Notes under the pieces: model-generated
What the model saw: the letters and a program-made list of their open reading frames with translations, nothing else
Database searches by the model: none
Told to the model about the DNA's origin: nothing
Shown: positions 35,044 to 43,869 of the stretch, piece after piece
Layout: each line of letters begins with the position of its first letter
Numbering within the stretch: the stretch's first letter is position 1
Position numbers and translations under genes: made by a program
Origin: Halobacterium sp. DL1
Lineage (GTDB): Archaea > Halobacteriota > Halobacteria > Halobacteriales > Halobacteriaceae
Direction of reading: 5' to 3'
Length of the DNA stretch: 64,000 nt
NCBI GenBank assembly: GCA_000230955.3
Contig: CP007060.1
Span: 620,001 to 684,000 of the forward strand

Positions 35044-35889
35044 CTACTCGGAGACCTCGAACGACTCGGAGAGGGACTTGCGCGCCAGGAGGTACAGTAC
35101 AGTCGGCGGAGTCCCGATGATGAGCGTCTCGCCCATGATCAGTCCCCACGGGACTGACGCCGAGGTTCCGTGAATCGTCAGGTAGAGGCCAACCACGGCG
35201 GGCCGCGGGCCGGTTCCGTCGGTCAGCATGCTGCCCATGAGGAAGTCGTTCCACGCAACCAGGAACGACAGGAACGCGACGGCGATGATCGCGGGCATGG
35301 CTAGCGGCAGGATGACACGACGGAACGCGCTGAACTGCGTGCAGCCGTAGATGCGCGCCGACTCCTCCAGGTTGAGGGGGAGCTTAGCGAAGTAGTCCCT
35401 GAGCACCCAGATGGCGAACGGGGCGACGAAGATCTGGTACGCGATCCACATGCCGGGAACGGTGTTGTACAGCCCCAGAGTGAACCAGCTCTCCGCAATT
35501 GGGATGATAAGCAGGACGAAGGGGAACATGATGATCAGCAACACGAGGTAGAACATCGTGGACTTCCCCTTGAAGTCCAGCCGCCCGAAGACGTAGGCGC
35601 TGGGGATGACGATGATCAGGGAGACGAGCATCGTTCCCGAGGAGATTAGCACGCTGTTCCACAGGAGGTCGCCGACACGACCGAAGGACGTCTCCAGTGT
35701 CGTAAGCGTCAGCGACGACGGGATGAGCTGGACGGTCCAAAGCTGGTCCGACGGTCGGAAGACCACCGACAGCATGTAGAGGAACGGTAGCACGCACAGC
35801 ACAGCGATGCCTATTCCGAGCCCGTAGGTGAGGAACGTGAGCGCCTGGTCGGTGAACGACCGCTGGGAGTTTCTGTTGCCGAAGTTCAT
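35044..35889 (-). CDS. Carbohydrate ABC transporter permease (MalG-like)
   Basis: 281 residues with six predicted helices. The coupling-helix EAA motif is EESARIYGCTQFSAFRRVILPLAMPAI in register, of which the core is ESARIYGCTQ and ILPLAMP. It is the second membrane subunit of a CUT1-type sugar importer. The ATG overlaps the stop of the other permease gene by 4 bases (ATGA), so they are coupled. The C-terminus LARKSLSESFEVSE is usual for MalG relatives. Confidence 0.94.
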   Translation of the reverse strand: MNFGNRNSQRSFTDQALTFLTYGLGIGIAVLCVLPFLYMLSVVFRPSDQLWTVQLIPSSLTLTTLETSFGRVGDLLWNSVLISSGTMLVSLIIVIPSAYVFGRLDFKGKSTMFYLVLLIIMFPFVLLIIPIAESWFTLGLYNTVPGMWIAYQIFVAPFAIWVLRDYFAKLPLNLEESARIYGCTQFSAFRRVILPLAMPAIIAVAFLSFLVAWNDFLMGSMLTDGTGPRPAVVGLYLTIHGTSASVPWGLIMGETLIIGTPPTVLYLLARKSLSESFEVSE

Positions 35890-36809
35890 AGCTGGTCACC
35901 CTCCGACTTCTCGAAGTACCTGATGAACAGGACGATGAACGCGAGCACCAGCAGCAGGAAGATGATACCCACGGCGAACGCCTCGCCGAGGTTACCGTCG
36001 CTGAACGCGGACCGGTAGAGGAGCAACGAGAGCGGGGAGGTCTGGTAGCCGGGCCCCCCACCAGTCATCTGCAGTGGCTGCGAGACCTTCGTCAGGTTCC
36101 AGACCAGGCGGAGCGTGACCACCACGAAGATGGACGTCTTCAACTGCGGGAGAGTCACGTACCAGAAGGTCTGCCACCTGCTCGCGCCGTAGACGCGAGC
36201 ACTCTCGTAGTACTCGTCTGGGATGCTCACCAGCGTCGCGAACAGGATGAGGAACATGAACGGCCAGAACGTCCACGCGTTGACGAGCGTGACGACTAGC
36301 AGTGCCATGTCCCCCTGCGTGCTCCAGTAGATGGGGTCCTGCAGGATCCCCCAGTCGGTGAGGAGGGTGAAGATCGGGCCGAGGTTCGGCTTCAGCAGGA
36401 AAACCCACAACGTCCCCGTTGCGACCGGCGGCATCGTGTACGGGAGCAGGTACATCCCGCTGAACAGGCTCTTGAACTTGATCTTGTTGACGATCAGCGC
36501 CGCAGTCAGCGCCAGTCCCAGCTGGATGACCGTCGCGAAGCCGTAGATGACCGTCGCCTTCAGCGAAACGTAGAACCGCTCCGACGTCAACAGGTTAGAG
36601 TAGTTATCTAGCCCGACGAAGCTGGGCGCAGTGAACCCGAGCGGCCAGTTATGCAGACTCATCCAGATTCCCTGCAGGAACGGGACCCAGACGATGAAAA
36701 TCAGGAACACCATCAGCGGTGCTAAGAAGATGTACGCCAGGCGGTCTTCGACCGAGTCGGGGACGAAGCCGAGATCTGGTAGTCGCTTCTTGAAGTCTAT
36801 TGAGCTCAT
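35886..36809 (-). CDS. Carbohydrate ABC transporter permease (MalF/UgpA-like)
   Basis: 307 residues, six helices. Family marks are WMSLHNWPLG and FVGLDNYSNLL near the N-terminus and the EAA loop YYESARVYGASRWQTFWYVTLPQLK. It pairs with the MalG-like subunit directly downstream and lies 38 bp after the binding-protein gene, so binding protein, MalF-like and MalG-like form one minus-strand operon from the promoter at 38311-38322. Confidence 0.94.
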   Translation of the reverse strand: MSSIDFKKRLPDLGFVPDSVEDRLAYIFLAPLMVFLIFIVWVPFLQGIWMSLHNWPLGFTAPSFVGLDNYSNLLTSERFYVSLKATVIYGFATVIQLGLALTAALIVNKIKFKSLFSGMYLLPYTMPPVATGTLWVFLLKPNLGPIFTLLTDWGILQDPIYWSTQGDMALLVVTLVNAWTFWPFMFLILFATLVSIPDEYYESARVYGASRWQTFWYVTLPQLKTSIFVVVTLRLVWNLTKVSQPLQMTGGGPGYQTSPLSLLLYRSAFSDGNLGEAFAVGIIFLLLVLAFIVLFIRYFEKSEGDQL

Positions 36810-36847
36810 TGGGGTGGTGGGACTTTGGGAATCGATTGATTGCTGGA

Positions 36848-38287
36848 TTACGTTCTCGCGGACCAGTAGTCGTCGAGCACGGAGTTACCGGCCTCGGCAC
36901 CCCTCGTACAGACCTCTTCGGGGGTCAACTCGCCGTTGTACCCCTGCCCCATGAGCGAACCCATGTCAGAGGACGCGGAGAGGTACGTCGGGTGCGAGGT
37001 GTGGATCCCTCGGGACTCTTCGTCCACCATGGTGGTCAGCGTCTCGAACGCTCCCGACGCGTCGTTGTACGGAAGTTGCTCTGCGTTCTGGTCCCAGAGG
37101 TCGCGGCGAACTGGGACGAACCCGGTGTCCATGAACAGGGACGTCTGGACCTGCTCTTCGAACCACATCTCGGCGAGCTTGACGGCCAGTTCCTGTTTCC
37201 TCTCCCACTCGTCCTCGTCGGCTCCCTCTGGCGGGTTGGTGATTGCGAGGCCGTACGTGAGCATTGCGTTGTTCATACCCGACGGCTCGCTCCACAGCGA
37301 GCCGTACTTGATGTCGCCGGCCTCCATCAGTTCGGGCGCGGTGTCGTGGTAGGTCGGGTAGTTCATCGGCTCGATGGGGCTCATGCTCACCTGGCCCTGA
37401 GTCAGAAGTGGGACCGTGTCCTCGTCGGGAATCGACGGCGTCTGTGGCCCGGAAACCTCGTGTTCCCGGTACAGCGCGATGGTGTCGGCCACGACCTGCT
37501 TCCAGGTCTCCGTGTCGTAGTTCACCGAGCGGTAGTCCTCGGCGAAGTAGCCGGCTTCACCCTCGTGTCCGCCCAGTGCGTTGGTGTACGGCTCGATGAA
37601 CGTGTACCAGTCGAACGGGTGACCGTGGAGCTGGAACCCGTAGTCGCCAGGGCCGTCCTCCGTGAGCGTCGTCGCGATCTCGACGAGGTGCTCGTAGCTC
37701 TCGGGCGGGAAGTCGGATTCGGGGTCGAGACCCGCCTCCCGCATGTGGTCGGCCCGGACCTGAACCGGGTCCTGTGGCACCAACCCGACGGGGAACGTGT
37801 ACGTATTCCGTTCCATGCTGGGGTGCTCGCCCATCCAGGCAGTCGCCTCGTCGATGGGTCCGTCGAGAATCCAACTGAGCCCGTTGCGGACGTTGCTACT
37901 GAGTTGGTCGTGCCAGTCGGTGAACGGCTTGATGTATCCCCCCTCTTCGAATCGGCCGGCAACGATCTGGTCGCCGGTGAAGATGACCGGGTACTCGCCC
38001 TCCTCGAACCGTGTGATCCACTCCGAACCGGCCATCTGGCCGAACCCGGAGAGGTTCAGTTCGACGTTGACATCGTGTTCGTCCTCGAACCGCGAGACGA
38101 GGTTCTCCACCGTCTCCCTGGCGGACTGTGATTGGACGTTGAACGTGTCCCAGTACTTGATGGTGGTCTTGCCCGAGCCACCACCACCCAGACCGAAACA
38201 GCCCGCGAGTCCAGTTGCGGCGATTGTTCCACCAGCAGCTTTCAGGTAGTCCCGTCTCTTCGGGTGGCGCTTGCTGTCTTCCAGCAT
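36848..38287 (-). CDS. ABC transporter carbohydrate-binding lipoprotein (Tat-exported)
   Basis: 479 residues. The signal PKRRDYLKAAGGTIAATGLAGC combines twin arginines (11-12) and a lipobox with Cys30, typical of haloarchaeal Tat lipoproteins. The mature part starts with a Gly/Ser linker, then KTTIKYWDTFNVQSQ and the two-lobed fold of family 1 extracellular solute-binding proteins (LVSRFEDEHDVNVELNL, then FTGDQIVAGRFEEGGYIKPF). It would catch an oligosaccharide at the cell surface for the permeases encoded downstream. The substrate is not readable, but neighbouring GH88/GH105 genes point to unsaturated uronides. Confidence 0.95.
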   Translation of the reverse strand: MLEDSKRHPKRRDYLKAAGGTIAATGLAGCFGLGGGGSGKTTIKYWDTFNVQSQSARETVENLVSRFEDEHDVNVELNLSGFGQMAGSEWITRFEEGEYPVIFTGDQIVAGRFEEGGYIKPFTDWHDQLSSNVRNGLSWILDGPIDEATAWMGEHPSMERNTYTFPVGLVPQDPVQVRADHMREAGLDPESDFPPESYEHLVEIATTLTEDGPGDYGFQLHGHPFDWYTFIEPYTNALGGHEGEAGYFAEDYRSVNYDTETWKQVVADTIALYREHEVSGPQTPSIPDEDTVPLLTQGQVSMSPIEPMNYPTYHDTAPELMEAGDIKYGSLWSEPSGMNNAMLTYGLAITNPPEGADEDEWERKQELAVKLAEMWFEEQVQTSLFMDTGFVPVRRDLWDQNAEQLPYNDASGAFETLTTMVDEESRGIHTSHPTYLSASSDMGSLMGQGYNGELTPEEVCTRGAEAGNSVLDDYWSART

Positions 38288-38310
38288 GGTATCCGAGAAG
38301 AAATCAGCGC

Positions 38311-38322
38311 GTATATAATTTT
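38311..38322 (-). promoter_or_regulatory. Promoter of the ABC importer operon
   Basis: A strong TATA box, AAATTATATACG on the minus strand, centred about 29 bp from the ATG at 38287, implying a leaderless transcript for the binding protein and both permeases. Confidence 0.75.
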
Positions 38323-38488
38323 GGGTGATTCTTCACGTCCTGCCGTATTCGCGTCGTCTCGTGGGGAGACTGAAATGACCGAGAACGAGGATATCGGGTG
38401 TCCACCACTGTCCACGTACTCACTGCTGGCCACATGCCATCCTCTCGTTCGACTTGCCTCCGTCGTTGCCGAGTTCGCAGTGCGTCGC

Positions 38489-38758
38489 TCAGTCCAACTC
38501 GAGATCTGTCCCAGGACCGACGCGCGTTCCGCCCTCGACTGCCACTACCCTGAACGAAACCGACGTCTGGGAGCCACAGCCGTCGTTCACGAACTCCGTC
38601 CACGTGTCGCCGACGACCACCGGCCCCTCGTGGACGCGCTGGAGGTACCGGCTGAACGTGGGGTCGGTCACGGCGTCTCTGACGTGTTCGGTGTCAGGCT
38701 CGACGGCGACGCGTACGGCGTCCGCGTCGCTGCTGTCGGGGGCCCGGCTATCAGTCAT
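38489..38758 (-). CDS. Small hypothetical protein coupled to the acyl-CoA ligase
   Basis: 89 acidic residues. Its ATG at 38758 overlaps the last 8 bases of the ligase gene, so it is probably translationally coupled. The sequence (VRVAVEPDTEHVRDAVTDP, then CGSQTSVSFRVVAVEGG) has two cysteine-free halves joined by a single Cys and no known motif. Its codon bias matches neighbours. The pairing suggests an accessory role in the ligase reaction. Confidence 0.55.
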   Translation of the reverse strand: MTDSRAPDSSDADAVRVAVEPDTEHVRDAVTDPTFSRYLQRVHEGPVVVGDTWTEFVNDGCGSQTSVSFRVVAVEGGTRVGPGTDLELD

Positions 38759-40352
38759 CGTTGGGGTCCTCCGGGAGGGTTCCCAGGCAGTCCTCTGCTC
38801 GCGCCTGGAGTCCCGAGCGAGCCACCTTCTCCGTTCCCGTCAGCGGGTACTCCTCGACGAAGAAGACGTGCCGCGGGTGCGCCGCCGCCGGTCCGTGTTC
38901 GATGGCGAACTGCTTCAGCTCCGCCTCGGTCACCTCACCGTCGGGGACGACGAACGCCACCGGCACCTCGCCCTTCACACGGTGGGGGACCGGGACGACG
39001 ACCGCCTCGGAGACCGCCTCGTGGCGCTCCAGCCGCTCCTCTACGGTCACCGGGTAGATGTTCTCGCCGCCGACGATGAGCATGTCGTCCAGGCGGCCGA
39101 CGACGTAGTGGTAGTCGTCCTCGTCGCGCCACACCACGTCGCCAGTGTGGAGGAACCGCTTCCCGTCGCGCTCCTCGAAGCGTTCGGCGCTCACCTCCGG
39201 GAGGTCGTGGTATCGGGCCACCCCGGGGCTCGCGACGAGCAGCTCGCCAGACTCGCCGGGCGGCAGCTCATCGCCGGTCTCGGGGTCGACGACCCTGGCG
39301 TCGACCTCCGGGAGCGGGATGCCCGCACTCCCGTGTTTCTTCGGCCCCCACCGGGGGGTCATCGTTATCATGGGGCCGCCCTCGGTCAACCCGTACCCCT
39401 CGGTGAGGGGCGCACCGAACACCGACTCGAACTCGTCGTAGAGGCTGCCCGAAACGGTATCACTCCCTGTGCTGCCGACCTCGACGGAGGACACGTCGTG
39501 TGCCTCGAGCGCGTCCTCCGCCTCGACGAGGTAGTGGTAGATGGCGGGGACGCCCGTGAGGTACGTGACGTCGTGTGCGTCGATTGCCGCTATGGCTGCC
39601 GCGGCGTCGAACGACCGCATCACCACGACGGTGCCGCCGCCGAGCAGCGTGGTCTTCAGGTTCAGCATCGCGTTCTTGTGGTACAGCGGCGTCGCGGTGA
39701 GCGTGACGTCCTGTTCGTCCATGAGGTTCACCTGCGCGAATCGCCTGGCGTTCCAGTACGCACCGCCGTGCGAGAGCACGATCCCCTTCGGGACGCCGGT
39801 CGAACCGCTGGAGTACGGCTGGAGCGCCGGGTCGTCGAACGCTACCTCCACAGGGTCGAGCGTCGGTGACGCCTCGTCCACGTGCGCCTCGAAGTCGACG
39901 GTTCGGACGCCGTCGACGCCCTCGCTCCCGCCGTACGTTCCCAGCACCGTCGCGCTCTCACACTCGCTCGCAGCGTCGGCAGCGACCGCGCGGGCGTTGC
40001 CGTCCCTGCCCGCTACCACAACCCGTGACCCGCTGTCGGCGACGACGTGGCGGACGGTCTCTACGGACGATCGCACGTTGACGGGGACCGGCACGAATCC
40101 GGCCCGAATCGTCCCGAAGAACACCGCGACGAGTTCCGGCCCGTTCTCGAAGCAGAGCGCGACGCGGTCACCGCGCTCGACGCCGAGGTCGCGGACAGCG
40201 TTTCCCGCGCGGGCGATGGCGTCGGCGAGCTCGCCATAGGTGACTGTCTCCTCGGAATCAGGGAGGACGAGCGCCGTACTATCGGGTGCGACAGCTGCGC
40301 GGTCGTCGTGTAACGTTCCGAGGTTGCGGGCCCACGCTGACTCGTCGTGCAT
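38751..40352 (-). CDS. Acyl-CoA ligase (AMP-binding, ANL superfamily)
   Basis: 533 residues from the ATG at 40352. It activates a carboxylic acid with ATP to the acyl adenylate, then to the CoA thioester. Motifs: A3 YSSGSTGVPKGIVLSHGG; A5 EGYGLTEGGPM; A7/A8 HTGDVVWRDEDDYHYVVGRLDDM and GGENIYPVTVEERL; and A10 lysine in PLTGTEKVAR. It belongs to the fatty/aryl acid CoA ligase (CaiC/FadD-like) group. It diverges from an enoyl-CoA hydratase gene 85 bp away; with the ACAD, MaoC and CoA transferase nearby it forms an acyl-CoA catabolic set. Confidence 0.93.
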   Translation of the reverse strand: MHDESAWARNLGTLHDDRAAVAPDSTALVLPDSEETVTYGELADAIARAGNAVRDLGVERGDRVALCFENGPELVAVFFGTIRAGFVPVPVNVRSSVETVRHVVADSGSRVVVAGRDGNARAVAADAASECESATVLGTYGGSEGVDGVRTVDFEAHVDEASPTLDPVEVAFDDPALQPYSSGSTGVPKGIVLSHGGAYWNARRFAQVNLMDEQDVTLTATPLYHKNAMLNLKTTLLGGGTVVVMRSFDAAAAIAAIDAHDVTYLTGVPAIYHYLVEAEDALEAHDVSSVEVGSTGSDTVSGSLYDEFESVFGAPLTEGYGLTEGGPMITMTPRWGPKKHGSAGIPLPEVDARVVDPETGDELPPGESGELLVASPGVARYHDLPEVSAERFEERDGKRFLHTGDVVWRDEDDYHYVVGRLDDMLIVGGENIYPVTVEERLERHEAVSEAVVVPVPHRVKGEVPVAFVVPDGEVTEAELKQFAIEHGPAAAHPRHVFFVEEYPLTGTEKVARSGLQARAEDCLGTLPEDPNDD

Positions 40353-40437
40353 CTTGCCCCCAACTCCTCCTTCGAGTGGCAAAAAGTCCCCGGGTGGACC
40401 GGGATTTAGGTGGGCCGACTGCGAGGTAGTAGGCGTC

Positions 40438-41145
40438 ATGCACGGAATCACGACCAATCGAACTGACGGCGGTGTGCGCACTATCGCGCTCGACCGGCCC
40501 GAGAAACTGAACGCGCTCGACACCGCGACGCTGCGGAACCTCGCGTCCACGGTCGCGGACGCCGACGAACAGGTGGTCGTCGTGGAGGGGAGGGGTCGTG
40601 CGTTCTGTGCGGGGGCTGACCTCGAGGAAGCAGGTGAAGACGGCGAGGACATCGACGCCTACCAGGACGTGACGCGGGTAGTGCGGCGTCACCCGGGCGT
40701 CGTCGTCGGGAAACTCCACGGCCACGTCGTCGGTGGCGGCCTGGAACTGGCGCTCGCGTTCGACCTCCGGTACGCCGCCGCGGACACGACGTTCCAGCTC
40801 CCGGAGGTCACCCTCGGCGCGGTGGTGTCGAACGGCGCGACGCGGCTCCTCCCGCTCGTCGTCGGCGACGGGTTCGCCCGCGAGATGGTGCTCACGGGCC
40901 GGCCGGTCGACGCCGAGGAGGCCCTCGACCACGGACTCGTGGCCGCAGTCCACTCTGCGGAGGAACTGGACGACGCCGTCGCGGGCGTCGCCCGGCGGAT
41001 TGCCGACAACCCCGCCGTGGGCGTGGCGTTGAACAAGCGCGGCCTGAACCGGGCGTTTCCGGTCGGGGACACGCTGGCGGTAGAGCGTGACCTCCACCGC
41101 GAGCACGAGGCGCGGGGCGCCAGCGTGGACACCAGCCTCGACTGA
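40438..41145 (+). CDS. Enoyl-CoA hydratase/isomerase family protein (first)
   Basis: 235 residues from the ATG at 40438, shorter than the usual about 260. Crotonase-fold marks: TIALDRPEKLNALD, oxyanion-hole GRAFCAGADL and HGHVVGGGLELALAFDLRYAA, and the catalytic-Glu region FQLPEVTLGAVVSNGATRLLP. The Glu of LPEV is kept, while the first catalytic Glu position of classical hydratases (usually within GGGCELA to GAI.P) is not clear. It could be a hydratase, isomerase or CaiD/feruloyl-CoA-lyase-like enzyme. A TATA-like GATTTAGG (about 40402-40409) is its promoter. Confidence 0.9.
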   Translation: MHGITTNRTDGGVRTIALDRPEKLNALDTATLRNLASTVADADEQVVVVEGRGRAFCAGADLEEAGEDGEDIDAYQDVTRVVRRHPGVVVGKLHGHVVGGGLELALAFDLRYAAADTTFQLPEVTLGAVVSNGATRLLPLVVGDGFAREMVLTGRPVDAEEALDHGLVAAVHSAEELDDAVAGVARRIADNPAVGVALNKRGLNRAFPVGDTLAVERDLHREHEARGASVDTSLD

Positions 41146-41202
41146 CAGGGTGGGGGATGCCAACCTATATCACGATTGCGGGCGACGAAGCAGACACGAC
41201 AC

Positions 41203-41667
41203 ATGAGCACACACACCCAGCGCAGCGGCGACCGCTACTTCGAAGACGTCGAACTGGGGGAGGAGCGGACGGTTGCGGACGCGCGGACCATCACCGAGAC
41301 GGACATCGTGAACTACGCCGGCGTCAGTGGGGACTTCGGCGACATCCACGTCAGCGAGGAAGCGGCGAAGGAGACGGGGTTCGGGCAGCGGATTGCCCCT
41401 GGCAACATGGTCCACGCCATTGCGGAGACCATCGGCATCGATTGGGCGGTGGAGGCGTTCAGCTACGGGCACGACAACATCCGGTTCGTGAACCCGGTGT
41501 TCATCGGCGACACCATCACCGTCCACACCGAGGTCGTGGCGGTCGAGAACTACGACGACGAGTTCGGCCGCGTCGTGAACAAGTACACAGTGACGAACCA
41601 GCGCGACGAGACCGTACTCGTCGACGAGCACATCCTGCTCGTGAAGCGACGGAACGCGGGTGAGTAG
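41203..41667 (+). CDS. MaoC-like (R)-specific enoyl-CoA hydratase
   Basis: 154 residues from the ATG at 41203, 33 bp after a TATA box (CCTATATC, 41164-41171). Single hot-dog domain with the hydratase motif VSGDFGDIHVSEEAAKETGF (catalytic Asp and His) and IAPGNMVHAIAETIGI. The C-terminal FVNPVFIGDTITVHTEVV is typical of MaoC. It hydrates or dehydrates a 3-hydroxyacyl-CoA of short or branched chain. It is followed after 2 bp by the aldo/keto reductase, forming an operon. Confidence 0.92.
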   Translation: MSTHTQRSGDRYFEDVELGEERTVADARTITETDIVNYAGVSGDFGDIHVSEEAAKETGFGQRIAPGNMVHAIAETIGIDWAVEAFSYGHDNIRFVNPVFIGDTITVHTEVVAVENYDDEFGRVVNKYTVTNQRDETVLVDEHILLVKRRNAGE

Positions 41668-41669
41668 CG

Positions 41670-42641
41670 ATGGAGTACACGACGCTGGGCGACACCGGCA
41701 TGCAGGTCAGCCGTATCTGTCTCGGCTGCATGAGCTTCGGCACGGGCCGGGAGTGGACGCTGGACGAGGAGGAGTCCCGGGAGATCATCGAGCGCGCCAT
41801 CGACCTCGGCGTGAACTTCTTCGACACCGCGAACGTCTACTCGAACGGGGAGTCCGAGCGCATCCTCGGGGACGTGCTCGCGGACTACGACCGCGACGAG
41901 CAGGTCGTCGCGACCAAGGTGTTCGGCGACATGAACCCCGACGACCCGAACGCGAGCGGGGTGTCCCGGAAGGCCCTCGAGCAGGAGCTCGACGCCTCCC
42001 TGGAGCGGCTGGGGATGGAGACGGTGGACCTCTACCAGACCCACCGCTGGGATTACGAGACGCCCATCGAGCAGACGCTGGCGGCGCTCGACGACGCCGT
42101 CCGCCGGGGGAAGGTGCGGTACATCGGGACGTCCTCGCAGTGGGCGCGCCAGTTCGCCGAAGCGCTGCACACCAGCGACCTGCTGGGTTACGAGCGCTTC
42201 GTCACGATGCAGAACCACTACAATCTCGTCTACCGCGAGGAAGAGCGAGAGATGCTACCGTTGTGTGAGCGCGAGGGGATCGGCGTGATGCCGTGGTCGC
42301 CGCTCGCCCGCGGCTACCTCACCCGCCCCCACGAGGACGTCGAGGCCACCAAACGCGGAGACACCGACGACTACCGCCGCGAGCAATCGTACCAGGAGGG
42401 TGGCGGTCGGGAGGTCAACGAGCGCGTCGAGGAACTCGCCGCGGAGAAGGACGTGGAGATGGCTCAGATCTCCCTGGCGTGGCTGTTCCACAAGGAGTGG
42501 GTCGACGCGCCCATCGTCGGCACAACGAGCGTCGAACACCTCGAGGACGCCGTCGAAGCGCTGGACATCGACCTCTCGGACGCCGACGTCGACTACCTCG
42601 AAGAACCGTACCAGCCAGTCCAGATCTCCGGGCACGAGTAG
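41670..42641 (+). CDS. Aldo/keto reductase
   Basis: 323 residues, (beta/alpha)8 NAD(P)H-dependent carbonyl reductase. The catalytic tetrad is visible: Asp and Tyr in FFDTANVYSNGESERILG, Lys in VVATKVFG, His in YQTHRWDYE. The cofactor end contains PIVGTTSVEHLEDAVEAL. It resembles the AKR group acting on sugars and small aldehydes (YghZ/GSP69-like). Cotranscribed with the MaoC gene. In an unsaturated-uronate pathway it could reduce the keto-deoxy product; that is inference. Confidence 0.93.
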   Translation: MEYTTLGDTGMQVSRICLGCMSFGTGREWTLDEEESREIIERAIDLGVNFFDTANVYSNGESERILGDVLADYDRDEQVVATKVFGDMNPDDPNASGVSRKALEQELDASLERLGMETVDLYQTHRWDYETPIEQTLAALDDAVRRGKVRYIGTSSQWARQFAEALHTSDLLGYERFVTMQNHYNLVYREEEREMLPLCEREGIGVMPWSPLARGYLTRPHEDVEATKRGDTDDYRREQSYQEGGGREVNERVEELAAEKDVEMAQISLAWLFHKEWVDAPIVGTTSVEHLEDAVEALDIDLSDADVDYLEEPYQPVQISGHE

Positions 42642-42656
42642 ACCGCCGGGGTGGAC

Positions 42657-43832
42657 TCACGCGTCCCAGCCGAGGACGCGATTCAGCGTCAACAACACGG
42701 CGAGCGCCGCGAAGATGACCGCGAGGACGCCGTAGGCCACCTGCCAGCTGAAGAAGGTCGCGAGCGCGCCCGTCACGACGCTCCCGAGCGCCGCGAGCAG
42801 CATGTACACGGTGCGGACGAGGCCGAAGCCGACGCCCTGCTCGTCGTCGCGGAGTGCGTCCATGAACCGTGCCTGGATGGCTGGCGGCCAACTGAAGCCG
42901 AGTGAGAGCAGCGGTACGGCGACGACGTGGACCACCGTGTCGCCGACCAGGAAGAGCGCCAGTCCGGCCGTCCCGAGCACGTAGCATGCCCGGATAGTGC
43001 GATCACGGCCAAAGCGGTCTGACGCACGGCCCACCAGCGGGAGAGTTATTCCCTGGAGCGCGAACAGCACCGCGAACGCGACGCTGGCGTACGTCTGCGT
43101 AGTGCCCACGTACTCCACGAGGAACGTGGGAAAGAACGACTGGATCGCCTGGATGACGAACACGCCGAGGAACGCCAGTGTGGTAGTGAACCCGATGCTC
43201 GGCCGGACGAGGAGCGCGACGTTCGACCGCACGTTGAACTGGTCGGTGATGTTCAGGTCGGGGTGTTCCGAATCAGACGACCGGATGCGGGACGCGTACA
43301 GGGCGGCAACCGGGAACGCAACGACTGCGCCGAGCGTGATGGCCACCCGCCAGTCGAACTGCGTCGCGACGAACACTGCGGCGACGGGTGTGAGGAGACC
43401 AGCGAGGGGCGCGCCCATGTTGTGGAACCCGAGCGCCTGTCCGACGTTCTCGAACCGATTGGTGAGCAGCGTGGCGGCAGCCGGGAAGTAGAGGCCCGCG
43501 CCGACGCCGAGGAAGACGCCGAACAGTGCGAACGCGGGGAACGAGGGCGCGGCCGCCAGCAGTAGGCTCCCGACACCCGTCAGCAGTAACGAGGCGACGA
43601 TGATCGTGCGCTCGCCGTATTTCTCGCCGAGGATCCCGCTCGGGAACTGCATGACCGCGTACGCCGCCCACATCCCCGTGAGTACGAGGCCGACGGCGCT
43701 CTTCGAGACGTCGAAGGTGAGCATGATGTCGGGGATGAGCGGACTGACGACGAGGCGTGCGACGTACGTCCCGAAGAACGCGGTCATCGTCAGCCCGAGC
43801 AGCGTGCGCTGGTAGGACCAGGTCACGCGCAC
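42657..43832 (-). CDS. Major facilitator superfamily transporter
   Basis: 391 residues from a GTG at 43832, favoured over the GTG at 43841 because a GGAGG (43845-43841) sits 8 bases upstream. Twelve hydrophobic segments; between helices 2 and 3 is GILGEKYGERT and in the second half VGRASDRFGRDRT, the two MFS A-like motifs. Proline/glycine-rich helix ends suggest the organic-acid/sugar acid (ACS or NNP-like) branch. It is the last gene of an apparent minus-strand operon of cupin, acyl-CoA dehydrogenase and MFS, and may take up the substrate of that pathway. Confidence 0.9.
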   Translation of the reverse strand: MRVTWSYQRTLLGLTMTAFFGTYVARLVVSPLIPDIMLTFDVSKSAVGLVLTGMWAAYAVMQFPSGILGEKYGERTIIVASLLLTGVGSLLLAAAPSFPAFALFGVFLGVGAGLYFPAAATLLTNRFENVGQALGFHNMGAPLAGLLTPVAAVFVATQFDWRVAITLGAVVAFPVAALYASRIRSSDSEHPDLNITDQFNVRSNVALLVRPSIGFTTTLAFLGVFVIQAIQSFFPTFLVEYVGTTQTYASVAFAVLFALQGITLPLVGRASDRFGRDRTIRACYVLGTAGLALFLVGDTVVHVVAVPLLSLGFSWPPAIQARFMDALRDDEQGVGFGLVRTVYMLLAALGSVVTGALATFFSWQVAYGVLAVIFAALAVLLTLNRVLGWDA

Positions 43833-43869
43833 CCGAGCCACCTCCGAGCCGTCTCGGCGCCGTCACCCA

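Noticed and set aside
42293-42718. 141-codon frame inside the aldo/keto reductase
   Set aside because: Arg-rich frame-shifted reading of the real gene.
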